Assembly (NCBI GenBank): GCA_033063855.1
Contig: CP093830.1
Coordinates: 19,964,854-20,028,853, forward strand
From: Smittia aterrima
Taxonomy: Eukaryota > Arthropoda > Insecta > Diptera > Chironomidae
Length of the DNA: 64,000 nucleotides
Direction of reading: 5' to 3'
Part shown: one piece after another, positions 25,819 to 37,759 of the stretch
Numbering within the stretch: position 1 is the first letter of the stretch
How the letters are laid out: the number at the start of each line of letters is the position of its first letter
The notes under the pieces: generated by a model
What the model saw: the letters and a program-made list of their open reading frames with translations, nothing else
The model's database searches: none
What the model was told of the DNA's origin: nothing
Translations under genes and position numbers: made by a program

Positions 25819-26408
25819 GATGAACTTTATCTACCAACAAAATTGAAACGAATACAAAAGTTACAGCAGTTAATACAAACGAGTGTTAGCTTATTGAAAG
25901 TTTAGAGTAAACTGAAGTAAATGTTTTAAAAGTGACAAAGTTTTCCTTTTTCGATTTTGTTGAGAGTTGCTTCACTTGATTTCTTATAAGAAGTTTTTTT
26001 TATATTCGAAAATACTACTAGCGCCTTCAAAAAAAGGAAAACCAAATTCATTGGCAACACGAAAATATTCGTGGATGAGTTCATGGTCAAATCATTGGCC
26101 GCCGTCGTTTTTGAAATTTTTCTATTAAAAGCTCGTTGAAAAAAAATCTAATAGTTGTGGGGCTTTGGGCTCGACGCAGATAAAATCATGTTTTAGGAAA
26201 TTGAATTAATTGCACATTACACTTGTCCTTTCATTCATCTAACACTCCCTGAAGGCGGAATTTACAACAGTGTCATCAATGGCCACGGCGTGTCAGTCAA
26301 ACAATACCCAGAACGTTTAAATAAACGAGGTGTGCCATTAACGCAACCGTAAAAAGTTCATCAGTCCTATCTGAACTGTTGGCGGAGTCGGCTGGAAAAA
26401 GGAAAACC
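25819..26408. promoter_or_regulatory. Divergent intergenic region between F-box gene and ppk
   Basis: About 590 bases separate divergent start codons. It should hold both promoters. No coding feature or clear core promoter motif was identified. Confidence 0.4.
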
Positions 26409-28600
26409 ATGGAAGAGCATTCAAGGAATAAAAAAGAAAAGTTTGCTGCACTTCAAAGTGAGAAGTCCTATTCGCTTTGATAGAAGAAAACTTTCTTATT
26501 GTAAACTTTCAGAGAACACATGGAACTCGTTTTCGAATTACTCGGAGGAATCGTCGATTCACTCGATGAGCTACATTGGAAAGAAAAATCTTCATTGGTT
26601 TGAAAGGTTTGAATCAGAAGGATGAACTTGAAAGTTCAAAGCTTAATTTTAAATTTCCAGAATTTTCTGGATTCTTGCTTTTCTTTTCTCATTCTCAACT
26701 TGCTCGTACTTGATCTTTTTAACTTATGACAAGTGGAATACAGATCCAATGTTAGTCACATTTAACGAGAGATCAACACCGACTTGGCATGTGAGTTGAA
26801 ATATTTTCTTAATGTGAACTTTTAAACAATTTTCTTTTAAAGATTCCATTTCCCGCAATCACAATTTGTCCAGAATCAAAAACCGACGTCGACAGATTCA
26901 ATCTTAGGTAAGAAAAAATATTTATTTCCCTGCGAAAGCTTTAAAATATTTTCTTCTCTTAAACTTTAAAAGCCACGTCTTAAATTTGGTGGACTTGAAT
27001 AAAACTTTGACGAGACAGCAAGCAGCTGGATTAGATGCTTTGTATCAGATTTGTGAGATTATAACCGACGACGTCAAGGACTCGGTGAGATTTAAAAAAC
27101 TAAATAAATTTTTAAAACTTTCTTCTTCACGATCGAATTAGAAAGCAAATTTCATCTCAACACTTCGATTGCTTAAAAATAATTTTGCGAAGTTAAGCAA
27201 CATGAGCATTGCCAACGGAAAGTTTGAACCAATTCGCAATCACTTTAAGGAGATTATCACAGAGGAAGGAGTTTGCCAGACTTTTAACATGCTCGACGAG
27301 AGAGATTTGTATAAAAAGACGATGAGTCCATTTTTGAGATATCCAAAGTTCATGGGTCGCTCAAATTGGACAACATTTGGTTACGACGAGAATGCTGGAG
27401 CTCACACTCATCCGATGAGAATTCTTGGAGCTGGTAAGAAAGCTGGTGTTACAATTCAGTTGGAAATGAGAAAGAAAGACATCGAATACGCTTGCAAAGA
27501 AACTTCGGGAGGCTTTCGACTCGCTCTGCACACTCCAGACGAAATCCCACAAATGGCTTCGAGATTCTACAAAATTCCATTTGGCGTTGAAACATTGATT
27601 TCCGTTCATCCGCGAGTCATGTCCACTTCGAAAAACCTAAAACATTACAAACCAAAGAAGCGTCAGGTAGGAAACCTTAATTTTCTTTTGAAAGCTTTTA
27701 AAATATTTTTCACTTTGGCAGTGCTACTTCAGCGGCGAGAAAAGGTTAAAGTTCTTTAAAGCCTACACGCAATCGAATTGCAAACTTGAATGTTTCACAG
27801 GTAACAGACAAGCCTAAGCTTTTATTAGCATTTGCTATTCTCTTTATCGCTTTCAGAATATATTTTGGATAAGTGCGGGTGCGTCAGATTTAATATGCCT
27901 CACGAGAACGGAACTAAAATCTGCGAAGACTTCGAGTGCATCGTTGCGGGAGAGAGAGATTTTATTTTGAGTGTGAGTCATGTTTAAAATAAAACCAAAC
28001 ATTTTCATTAAAAGAGAATTCTATTAGGAACTAGGAAAAGATATTCAGGATGAAAAGAAAAATGACAAGACCGACCTTAAGGATCAATTGAAAAGTTTGT
28101 TTGATCTTGTTGAACCCGAAAACTCGACTGATTACGACCTTCCGGTTAACACAACGCTTGAAAAGGAGAAGGATGTTGCCTACGACTATGAGAATGAAGA
28201 ATATGTTGATACATTGTCTGATAAAGACGAGTTTGCTACATCCTGCAAGTGCTTGCCTAGTTGCTCATCAATTCATTACGACTCAGAGCTTTCGCAGACG
28301 AAATTCGACATCATGAAATACTACAAAGCAAACAAAGCTTACGAGAAACGGAGTGATCATGTTCATGCGTTCGTGTCAATTTATTTCAAGGAAGATCATT
28401 TCATTGAATCGAAGCGAAGTGAACTTTATGGCTGGATCAATTTTCTTTCCAATTGCGGAGGATTTCTCGGACTTTTGATGGGAGGATCTTTGTTATCACT
28501 TGTTGAAATATTTTATCATTGCACTTTGAAGAAGATGTTTAGGAAAAGACATCGGAAATTTGATGAAGCAGCAGCAGCAGAAGCAGCTGAGAAGAAATAA
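26409..28600 (+). CDS. Pickpocket-type DEG/ENaC sodium channel
   Basis: Nine exons: 26409-26457, 26513-26606, 26661-26790, 26843-26907, 26973-27084, 27142-27666, 27722-27800, 27857-27972 and 28028-28600. Phases all match and give 580 residues. The N-terminus has the family SSIHSMSYIG motif before the first membrane segment (RIFWILAFLFSFSTCSYLIF). A large extracellular Cys-rich loop follows, including PFPAITICPE and CKLECF...CGCVRF. The second segment reads NCGGFLGLLMGGSLLSLVEI, with the usual pore and selectivity-filter region. Members form trimeric amiloride-sensitive cation channels in sensory neurons or epithelia. The subfamily cannot be fixed from sequence alone. The acidic loop around 28090-28230 is unusually long. 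Confidence 0.93.
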
Positions 28601-28711
28601 TTTTCCAACTTGTTCGTTATTTTTCAAATTTAGACCGCACGAGGCTTAGCGCACTTTTACGTTTTGTTCGCTTAAAAACAAAAAATCATCAAATTCACAA
28701 ATCCGACAAAA

Positions 28712-29409
28712 ATGGACTTTGAAAACGACCCAGCTGCCGATTTCTTGAAAAAGGAGAAGGAAGAACTTGATGGAATCCTCGACGATGGTGAAGGTTAGTT
28801 GATTTGTTCGATATTCCTTAAATAATTTTGATTGTTTTGATTTTCATTGCGTGATTCATTCTTTTTTAGAACAAGAACAGACAAACTTTGCTGAACTCTC
28901 AAATGACGACTTCAATCTTATCAACAGCGAGATTCAAGAAGCTTCAACAGAATCGGATCTTGCCGATGACTTAGCTGGCATGAGTTTCGTGTCAACAATT
29001 CCTGAAAAATCCGAGGAAATCCCTGAGAAGATTCGTTTGTGGCGAATCGAGACCCAAGAAAAGTTGGAAGAGAAAGATCGTCTTGAGCAGGAAGCAAAAG
29101 AAGCTCTCAAAGTTGCTGCTCAGAATGAAATGGCTGAGTGGGCTGCAAAGTACAAGGAATCGATGGAAAAGACAAAGACTTTCAATCGCAGCAATGAGCA
29201 AGCCTTTGAAGCTCTGGAAACTCCAGACAATGGATCGAAAAATATTTGGGAGTCGATTACAAACTTGTGTGATTTTAATCAACGAGGCCCCAAGAGCTCC
29301 AAGGACGCATCACGAATGAGGTGAGTAAACATCTTATATCAATGAGAAAATGAGTTTTAATTATAGTCTCCAATTTAGATCAATTTTCTTGCAAATGAAA
29401 GTCAACTAA
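28712..29409 (+). CDS. Clc: Clathrin light chain
   Basis: Three exons, 28712-28793, 28870-29320 and 29379-29409, give 187 residues. It begins MDFENDPAADFLKKEKEELD, the conserved acidic N-terminal region. The coiled-coil that binds clathrin heavy chain follows (IRLWRIETQEKLEEKDRLEQ onward). A C-terminal W-containing block (NIWESITNLCDFN) precedes the short last exon, which codes for RSIFLQMKVN. That exon is easy to miss, because the second exon can read through its donor to a nearby stop. The product regulates clathrin assembly on coated vesicles. Confidence 0.95.
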
Positions 29410-29581
29410 CAAATTCAGAAGGATCCGGAAAATGCACATTTATTTCCTTTTCATTTCATTCCCAAAGTGAGCTTATTTTCAATAAAATATGAAGTTTCAA
29501 GAATAAACAATCAACAAAAGTGTCACTCTAATGAGAGTAAAATGTTTCAGATAAGAAAAAAGTTTAGATTTTGAATGAATT

Positions 29582-29620
29582 TTCAGTCTCAATATAAATT
29601 TTCACGCAGTCTAGATCGTG
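29582..29620 (+). promoter_or_regulatory. Possible core promoter of the sulfotransferase gene
   Basis: An initiator-like TCAGTC (A at 29585) is followed by AGATCGTG from 29613, which resembles a downstream promoter element. The spacing is one base longer than the strict +28, so this is tentative. It lies 45 bases upstream of the ATG. Confidence 0.35.
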
Positions 29621-29629
29621 TCCGCTCCA

Positions 29630-30750
29630 ATGGCTGTTCAAAGTGAAGATAAATTCAAGAAATTTCCTTACGAAATTGTTGATTTCGATGAGTCGGGAAT
29701 CGAAAATCTTAAACAACAAAAAGGTTTGAAGTGATTTTTAATTCAACGTAAGAAGTTTTATTTTATGCTCGTTTGAAGGAAGTTGTGATCTTGTGGAAGT
29801 TGGAAATATGAAGTGGAAACAACCGAAATCTTATCGTGTTCTCGCTGAGGAAATGTATAACTTTAAAGTTCGTTCTGATGATGTTTTTGTCTGCTCTAAT
29901 CCACGATCGGGGACCACACTCACACAAGAACTCGTTTGGCTCTTGTGCAATGATTTAAATTTCGAAAAAGCAAAAGAATCCACGATGGATGAAGTTCGCT
30001 TTCCATATTTTGAGTGAGTGTCTCTTTTATCTCGAGAAGTTAGTCAAACAATTCATTTTCAGACACGAGTTGTGTATAAGTGATGCTTACAAAAAACTTA
30101 TCTCAGTTGATGTGAGTCACAAACGATTTGAAGCTATGCAAGGTCGAAGGTTTATAAAGACGCATTTTCCGATTAGTCTCATGCCACATCAAGCATTTGA
30201 CGAGACCATTGGAGCAAAAGTTGTTTATGTCGCCAGAAATCCGAGAGACGTCATCGTGTCTCTGTTTCATTTTCAACGTTTGGTTGGACGATTTGAAGGA
30301 GAATTCGAAGAATTTATTCCACTTTTTTTGGAAGATCTTTGTGAGTTAGTTTTGGAGATAACGAATGATCTTTATTACACTTTCACTTTAGTAACTGATG
30401 GGCCATACTGTGAACACATTGAAACTGCTTGGAACTTCCGACACAATCCAAACTTTCTGTTTCTGTTCTACGAAGACTTGGTCAACGATCTACAAGGAAC
30501 AGCAAAAAAGCTTTCGAAATTTTTAAATCAAAAGCTTTCAGATGAAGACATCCCCAAGCTCATGAATCATTTGAACGTTGATAACTTTAAGAACAATCCT
30601 TCAGTTAATCATAAAACAGTTGGATTTATACGAAGAGGAAAAGTTGGTGGCAATCCGGAAATGACTCCTGAAATTGCTATTAAAGTCAATGAGTGGTTTG
30701 CTTCAAAAATCAAGAATGTTGAATTGAAAGCTAAACTTTTAAAAAATTGA
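29630..30750 (+). CDS. Cytosolic sulfotransferase
   Basis: Four exons, 29630-29723, 29779-30013, 30063-30340 and 30392-30750, give 321 residues. PAPS-binding motifs are visible: the 5'-phosphosulfate loop NPRSGTTLTQELVW, the 3'-phosphate motif YVARNPRDVIVSLFHF and the C-terminal RRGKVGG. KTHFPISLMP is another family block. The enzyme transfers sulfate from PAPS to small hydroxyl or amine substrates in the cytosol; the substrate is not predictable. The last intron (30341-30391) is only 51 bases, a multiple of three without a stop, so retention would add 17 residues and keep the frame. Confidence 0.92.
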
Positions 30751-30978
30751 AAAGCGGAAAATTCCATACAACATACAAAGAAAAACAAAATTTGAATAAA
30801 GCTTCAAATCCAAATATAAAAGCTAAATAAATATTTTTTCTTCTTATTTACTTAATAACTTTATTGCATGAATTGACAAACTCAATTAAGTTTTAAATTA
30901 CCTACAAGTTAGCGCTTCAATTGTCGAGATGTCGCAATGTATTTCCGAGCGAGTATCACTCGGCTGACTTTTATTGAT

Positions 30979-31059
30979 AGGGTGACCAGCAAGTGAGCTT
31001 TAACTCGATGAATAAACTTTTGAGACGAAAGAAATAAACTGAGAAGTGCTGGTCACCCT
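30979..31059. repeat. 13-bp perfect inverted repeat upstream of the first SLC6 gene
   Basis: AGGGTGACCAGCA at 30979-30991 is repeated in inverted form at 31047-31059, 55 bases apart. The arms contain TGACC, a nuclear-receptor half-site. The repeat lies about 180 bases upstream of the transporter ATG. Its function is unknown. Confidence 0.7.
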
Positions 31060-31236
31060 CGCAAAATCAACGACGCTAATAGATAACTCAAATATTCAGA
31101 TAAGAAGCTGCACGATACCAGTTTTTCTTGACTCTCTCTTTTAAGTTTCAGATGCGAAGCCTTTTCAGTTGCCGAGAGTGATTTGAGGCGATAAAACATA
31201 TCGCCGTGTGCTCCAGAAAAATATTTATTGAAGTGA

Positions 31237-33284
31237 ATGAGTTTCGAAATGAACGAAGAAATAAAGAAACTCACAATCGTTGAGCGTGGAGAAATTGCTA
31301 AAAAGCAAAAGCCTGTTCAAAAGGATCAATGGGGAAGTGACATTGAGTTCTTACTTTCGTGTATCACTCTCTCAGTTGGATTGGGAAATGTGTGGAGGTG
31401 TGTAATTAAAACGTAACTTTCTATCTTGGCAATGTCTCGTCTCCATTAAGATTTCCTTTCACAGCTCTAGAATATGGCGGCGGAACTTTTCTGATTCCTT
31501 ACACAATCATTTGCTTTCTCGTTGGAAAGCCTTTGTACTACATGGAACTGGTTCTCGGTCAGTTTTCTTCTCGAGGGTGCATAAAAGTTTGGAATTTATC
31601 GCCAGCATTTAGAGGAGTCGGGATCGGTCAATGCATTTGCACGATAATCGTTTTGTCGATTTACGTTTCTGTCATGGCTTTGACGATTCGATATTTCTAC
31701 GCTTCGTTCGAGACTCCTTTGCCTTGGAGCCTGTGCAAAGCAGCCTGGAATACTTCATGCGTCGATAGCAGCTTAAAAGTTGGAAATTTCTCCGGGGAAC
31801 GAGCAAAATCATCAGCTGAGTTGTTTTTCACGTGAGATCAGATAAAACTTCTGAAGAACTTTTAGTCGAAAATATTTTATTTTCCAGTAAAGAAGTTTTG
31901 AAGGAAACTGATTCAATTGAAAATGGAATTGGATGGCCAGACTTAACACTCACAATTTGTTTAGCAATCTCTTGGATTATTATTGGACTCGTTCTAATGA
32001 AAGGAATCAAAAGCTCTGGAAAAGCTGCTTACTTCCTCGCCATCTTCCCTTACATTGTGTTGATCATTTTGCTGATAAGATCAGCGACTCTTGAAGGTGC
32101 CGGCAGTGGAATGCTTTACTTCATCACTCCCGAATGGGACAAGATCTTCGAAGCAAAGCTTTGGTACGCTGCTGTGACTCAAGTCTTTTACGCTTTGAGT
32201 GTTTGCTTTGGCTCAATTATTATGTACTCGTCGTACAATCGATTTGACCAGAACATAACCAGGTGAGAAATTTCAATATCATTCGAATTGAATTATTTGA
32301 TTTTTTCGTCAACAGAGATTGTCATTTCATCTCTTGTATGGACTACTTTACATCGGTTCTTGCTGGTCTAATTATTTTTGGAATTCTTGGTCACTTGGCT
32401 CATGTGATGAACGTCGATATTCAAGATGTGACAAAATCTTACATGGGCCTTGCGTTCATCGCTTATCCTGAAACAATCTCGAAGTTCGAAGTGATGCCTC
32501 AGTTTTTCTCTTTCGTGTTCTTCTTCATGCTCTTCATGTTTTGCATTGGGAGCAACATGGGAATGGCGTCTTGTATTTTGACAGTGATTCGTGATCGCTA
32601 CCCGAATATTAAATGTTGGAAGATTGTGATTTGCATTGTGATCATTGGATTCGGTCTCAGCAGCATTTACACAACTCCCGGTGGTCAGTTTATAATGAAT
32701 TTACTCGATTTCTACGGAGCATCGTTTGTTGCATTGATTTTTGCGATAATTGAGTTGATCACTGTTGGTTGGATTTATGGAGTCGATCGTTTCTGTAACG
32801 ACATCGAGTTCATGCTTTGCAAGAAGACTGGACTTTATTGGAGACTTTGCTGGAAATTCGTCACTCCTTCGATCATGATTGGAGTCTTCGTTTACTTCTT
32901 GGCAACTTGGCAACCGTTGACTTATCAGGATCGAGAATACTCAACTTTCTGGAACTCGATTGGATGGGCCGTTTGTTGTTTTGCGCTCTTGCAACTGCCG
33001 ATCTGGGCTTTATATTCAATTATAAAACAACGATACAGTTCATGGACCATCGTAAGTTGAAATATTTGAAAGTGTTTCTCATAAAAGTTTAAATGAAATT
33101 TACAGAAATTCTGCCGAGCTTTCCTTCCATCGAAAAATTGGGGACCAATCAACGAAGAACAATGTAAGATTTTATTTGAAAGCCCTTTATTGAAATGATA
33201 ATAATTTTTGTCTCAATAGTAAAAGAATACAAAGAATTCACCAAGAACTGGAAGCATTCTCGAAGTTTGCAGCGCCACAGTTAA
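31237..33284 (+). CDS. SLC6-type sodium-coupled amino-acid transporter (copy 1)
   Basis: Six exons: 31237-31397, 31451-31831, 31888-32262, 32316-33051, 33106-33163 and 33220-33284, giving 591 residues. I chose the first in-frame ATG; 31249 is an alternative. The sodium/substrate site of membrane segment 1 reads SVGLGNVWRFPFTALEYGGG, and YYMELVLGQFSSRG follows in segment 2. About twelve membrane segments are visible. The set resembles insect nutrient amino-acid transporters, which take up amino acids across gut and other epithelia; substrate choice cannot be read. It is a tandem duplicate of the gene at 33670-35705, with the same exon borders. Confidence 0.92.
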
Positions 33285-33669
33285 TTCAGTTTTGCAAGTT
33301 TTTGTTTTCATGTATTTTTTAAATAACAAATTTTAAACAAATAAAGTTCACCTGTTGACCGACTAAGCTGCTAATAGCCATTCAAGTTTCTCAGAAGCCA
33401 ATAAAATTTTATTGCTCACACATCGTTGACACATTAAAGTGGAGTTCGGACTAAAAGCTTTTAAAAAAACGAGACAATAGCGTGAGAAGGTTAACAACCG
33501 TAATCGGTTTCTGGATAAACCGAAAATTTTCCAGTTTTCTCTGCAGTTTTCCAACTTCAACTGTCGTTAGCAGATCGTAGTCGAGAACGGCGGAGGTTGA
33601 TAACAAAATCGGTCAAGTGGTTGATATTTTCACAAGTGTCAAGTGATTTGAACTTTGATATCAAACAAA
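33285..33669. promoter_or_regulatory. Spacer and promoter of SLC6 copy 2
   Basis: About 385 bases lie between the tandem transporter genes. An AATAAA at about 33340 is the likely polyadenylation signal of copy 1. The remainder should hold the copy 2 promoter. Confidence 0.5.
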
Positions 33670-35705
33670 ATGTGTGACGAAGACGTTGAGAATAAACCGA
33701 AAGTTCATAAGCACAAACAAATTGTTAAGGATCAATGGGGAAATGACATTGAGTTCTTGCTTTCGTGTATCACACTCTCAGTTGGATTAGGAAATGTTTG
33801 GAGGTGAAATCTCATTTCATTTAGTTTCTCATCATTTAATTTCTAGTTCTGATATCAACTCCTGTTCGTGATTAAGATTTCCTTTCACAGCTCTCGAGTA
33901 CGGAGGCGGAACTTTCCTTTTGCCTTACACAATCATTTCTTTTCTGGTTGGAAAACCTTTGTACTACATGGAACTTATTCTCGGTCAGTTCTCGTCTCGA
34001 GGGTGCATAAAGATTTTCAACATAGCTCCTGCTCTTAGAGGAGTTGGAATCGGACAGTGCATTTGCACGGTAATCGTTTTATCGATTTATGTTTCCATCA
34101 TGGCTTTGACGCTTCGATATTTCTACGCTTCGTTCGCAACTCCCTTGCCTTGGAGCGTTTGCAAAGCAGCTTGGAATACTTCGTGCGTTGACAGCAGATT
34201 GCGATCTTCGATTTATTTAGGCGACAAAGTGAAATCTTCGGCAGAATTGTATTTTTAGTAAGATCAATTGAAAGTTTTGGAATTTATTTACAAATGAAAT
34301 ATTTTATTTCAGTAAAGAGGTTTTAAAGGAAACTGATTCAATTGAAAACGGAATTGGATATCCAGATCTAACGCTTCTTGCTTGTTTAGCAGTCTCTTGG
34401 ATTGTTATCGGACTCGTGATGATTAAAGGCATCAAAAGCTCTGGAAAAGCTGCTTACTTCCTCGCCATCTTTCCTTACATTGTGTTGATGCTGTTGCTTG
34501 TTAAATCATCGACGCTTGAAGGTGCCGTCGATGGAATGCTTTACTTTGTCACTCCCGAATGGGACAAATTGTTCAACGCTAAGCTCTGGTACGCTGCAGT
34601 CACTCAAGTATTTTACGCTCTCAATGTTTGCTTCGGAACTTTGGTGATGTATTCGTCTTATAATCGGTTTGACCAGAACATCACTCGGTGAGTTAAATAT
34701 CTTTTAAAATCAATCTCATTAAAATTCTTCTTCCAGAGATGTTCATTTCATCTCTTGCATGGATTACTGCTCTTCAATTATTTCTGGATTAATAATTTTT
34801 GGAATTATCGGACACTTAGCTCATTTAATGAAAGTCGATATCACTGAAGTGACCAGTTCTTACATGGGCCTCGCTTTCATCGCTTATCCAGAGACGATTG
34901 CAAAATTTAATATGATGCCACAGTTTTTCTCTTTCGTTTTCTTCTTCATGCTCTTCATGTTTTGCATTGGGAGCAACATGGGAATGGCGTCTTCCATTTT
35001 GACAGTGATTCGTGACGAATATCCAAAAATAAAATGTTGGAAGATTGTGATTTGCATTGTGATCATTGGATTTGGTCTCAGCAGCATTTACACAACTCCC
35101 GGTGGTCAGTTTATAATGAATTTACTCGATTTCTACGGAGCATCGTTTGTTGCATTGATTTTTGCGATAATTGAGTTGATCACTGTTGGTTGGATTTATG
35201 GAGTCGATCGTTTCTGTAATGACATCGAGTTCATGCTTTGTAAGAAGACTGGACTTTATTGGAGACTTTGCTGGAAATTCGTTACTCCTTCGATCATGAT
35301 CGGAGTCTTCGCTTACTTCTTGGCAACTTGGCAACCGTTGACTCATCAGAATCAAGAATACTCAACTTTCTGGAGCTCGATTGGTTGGGCTGTTTGTGGT
35401 TTTGTGCTCCTACAAATTCCGATCTGGGCAATTTACTCAATTTGCCATTCACAAAACGTTTCTTGGATTAATGTAAAAAAAAATTGTGCTTTCAAAAGCT
35501 CTCAACTAAAATTATTGATTTCTAGAAAATTGCTGGTGCCTTCAAGCCTTCAGAAAATTGGGGACCGAATGACGATGACAACTGTAAGATTTTGAACAAT
35601 TCAATTTTATTACTCATTACAAATTATTTCATCTCAACAGTTGAACTCTACAAAGATTTCACAAGAAACTGGCAAAATCCTGATGAATCTATATCTGACG
35701 AATAG
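33670..35705 (+). CDS. SLC6-type sodium-coupled amino-acid transporter (copy 2)
   Basis: Six exons: 33670-33803, 33877-34257, 34313-34687, 34737-35472, 35526-35583 and 35641-35705, giving 582 residues. Exons 2 to 6 are exactly the same lengths as in copy 1 (381, 375, 736, 58 and 65 bases). It shares the SVGLGNVWRFPFTALEYGGG core. The N-terminal cytosolic tail differs (MCDEDVENKPKVHKHKQ), as does the last coding exon. A 146-base block in exon 4 is identical to copy 1, far more alike than the flanks, which points to gene conversion. The function should match copy 1, with possible changes in substrate or site of expression. Confidence 0.92.
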
Positions 35706-35804
35706 AAACCAACAATCTCTAAATATTAAAACTTTTAGAATTAATTTGTGTCAAATATTTGTATTTATCATTAAACTTGAATCGTTGCTTGGCGCCGCTG
35801 TGAG

Positions 35805-35841
35805 AAAATCTCATGCTCAGAGCCGAGCCTCATGAGATTTT
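35805..35841. repeat. Stem-loop in the F-box 5' flank (first copy)
   Basis: AAAATCTCATG at 35805-35815 pairs with CATGAGATTTT at 35831-35841. The 15-base loop contains a second GCTC/GAGC pairing. The same structure is kept in the second copy. Confidence 0.8.
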
Positions 35842-36430
35842 GTCTTGGGCCGAAATCCACTTCGTAGGGTAGAAAATTCTCATTCCTTTTGTCTACACTT
35901 ATCCTTCTTAACTTTAAATTTTCGATAGAAAATCACTGAATTTCTTCGATCATTTGCATTTCAGAGAATTATGTTTTTAGAAGAATACTTCTTACATGTC
36001 TTATCGGCGACAACATCAAGATATTAAAAAAACATTTCGTTTGAAAAAACCTTCTAAAGATTTTTTTTTCGGTGAGCGATGAACCACAGAAAGAGTTTAA
36101 AGGTTACAACATTTAACAATAAAGAAATATTTTTTTCATTAAAGAAAGAACTCTCAACTCTGCTAAATTTTAAAGGGGACATGTGGCTCTTCGACCAAAA
36201 AAGAATATCTCCAAATGAAAGATATCTCAACGGTTAAAGAAATTCTGGATTCTGTGAAATAAATAAAGGAAAACATTTTCATCGCTTCTCTCATTTCGCT
36301 CTCAGTTTTTGAAAAGGTAACATCAATTACATAACTCGCATTGTTTTTTCTTCTGAAATTGTTTTCATTCTTTTTTCTTTTTAGATAAAAAATTATGGAG
36401 AAAAGCGCATAACCGATCTCCACTAAGGAA
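35842..36430. other. 5' flank of F-box copy 2
   Basis: AT-rich DNA of the duplicated unit, upstream of the ATG at 36431. A pyrimidine run ending in TTTTAG near 36384 may be a splice acceptor in the 5' UTR. A five-codon upstream reading frame starts near 36396. No other feature is seen. Confidence 0.4.
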
Positions 36431-37759
36431 ATGTCATTAAAACGACAAGAAACAGAAGATTCAAATGGAATGGCAAACAAGAAAATTATCAAATTATCTG
36501 AGATGACAAACATGGATCCTTTGGAATATTTCTCACGATTTCTTGAAATCTCCGAAATGATTTTAAAATATTTAAATGGAAACGATTTGATAAAAATTTC
36601 AGAAGTCAATCCAAGCTACTACAACTTTATCGCATCATCGAAAGTTCTCATGGAGAGAGTTGAAATTGTTTTTGAAGAGAAAGGCCCGCTGCTTCAGGAA
36701 GACTTCGATTTACTGAAGAACAGCTCGAGAATGTATCAGAGAATTAAAATCCGGCGATGTCTCAAAAATATTGGTGGAACTAGAGGAAATGTCGGCGACT
36801 ATGTGACCAATTTAGAACTTGATTTTTTCCATAGTAAGGCTCACGAATGGAAAAATGTTTCACTCAAAAATGTTTATTTTAGAAAAAAACTTGATTTGTG
36901 GAGATTACTTTCATCAATCGAATCATCAGTGGAAAGCATTAATGTCTTAGATGGCGGCGACCGTTCATTTGAAGATCCATCTTCAGAGATTGAATCTTTC
37001 GAATCTCTAAAATTTCCAAATCTGAAAAAACTTCAAGTTAATCTTTTTTCCTATGACAGCTGTGGCGACGATCTGGCAAGATTTTTATCAAACGCTGTTG
37101 CTGTCGAAGACTTTGATTGGTCTGGTGATACTAACAAAGATATTTTAAGAAAAATGCTCGAAAACTTTGAAAATATAAGAATTCTCTTAATTGATACCTT
37201 AATGATAGATAAAATATTTGATGATGAATCTTGGAAACAGCAGTTTAAATTTAAGCTCAAGAGTTTGATAATACTTACGATGCCTTTGTTTAACATCAAC
37301 TTTCGGAACTTTCTTATTTCACAAAGTGATCATCTCGAGAAGTTGATTACCAATATATACGTTAAAGACAAAGAAACCTTCGACGTGATAATGAAAATGC
37401 CGAAGCTGAAGAGTCTCGGGCTTATGTATTCTGAGGGTTTTTCCGATAATGAAATTCTAAATCAAATTTCAAACTCAATCACTGATCTAAGTTTTGACAA
37501 ATGCCCTAACGCTGTCACTCTTAAATTTCTGTTAGATTCAATGCCGAAAGTTAAAAAAATCCAAATCAACTATATCGAAGGAGATCGAAATGAAATATTT
37601 AAAATGTTGAAATCAATGAACAGAAAATTTGAAGAATTGAAAGTTTTAGAATCGCAAAAAGTCGATAGAAAGGAAATAGAAGAAATTTTTGAAAACTACT
37701 CCGTTTACGGTCGATCCGATTGTCCATTTAAATTTTCATGGGAAGAACTCTTAAAATAA
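36431..37759 (+). CDS. F-box/leucine-rich repeat family protein (copy 2)
   Basis: One exon of 442 residues. The N-terminus includes KKIIKLSEMTNMDPLEYFSR followed by an F-box-like stretch (LEISEMILKYLNGNDLIKIS). Irregular leucine-rich repeats then run to the C-terminus, which ends with a conserved block (FEELKVLESQKVDRKEIEEI). It is the closest relative of the gene at 38664 and more distant from 24634-25818. A role as an SCF substrate receptor is inferred from the F-box and is not certain. The family looks lineage-expanded and fast-evolving. Confidence 0.78.
   Translation: MSLKRQETEDSNGMANKKIIKLSEMTNMDPLEYFSRFLEISEMILKYLNGNDLIKISEVNPSYYNFIASSKVLMERVEIVFEEKGPLLQEDFDLLKNSSRMYQRIKIRRCLKNIGGTRGNVGDYVTNLELDFFHSKAHEWKNVSLKNVYFRKKLDLWRLLSSIESSVESINVLDGGDRSFEDPSSEIESFESLKFPNLKKLQVNLFSYDSCGDDLARFLSNAVAVEDFDWSGDTNKDILRKMLENFENIRILLIDTLMIDKIFDDESWKQQFKFKLKSLIILTMPLFNINFRNFLISQSDHLEKLITNIYVKDKETFDVIMKMPKLKSLGLMYSEGFSDNEILNQISNSITDLSFDKCPNAVTLKFLLDSMPKVKKIQINYIEGDRNEIFKMLKSMNRKFEELKVLESQKVDRKEIEEIFENYSVYGRSDCPFKFSWEELLK

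Noticed and set aside
35780..35880. Self-cleaving ribozyme in the F-box flank stem-loop region
   Set aside because: A GAAA follows the stem, but the required hammerhead core (CUGAUGA) is missing, so only a conserved hairpin is claimed.
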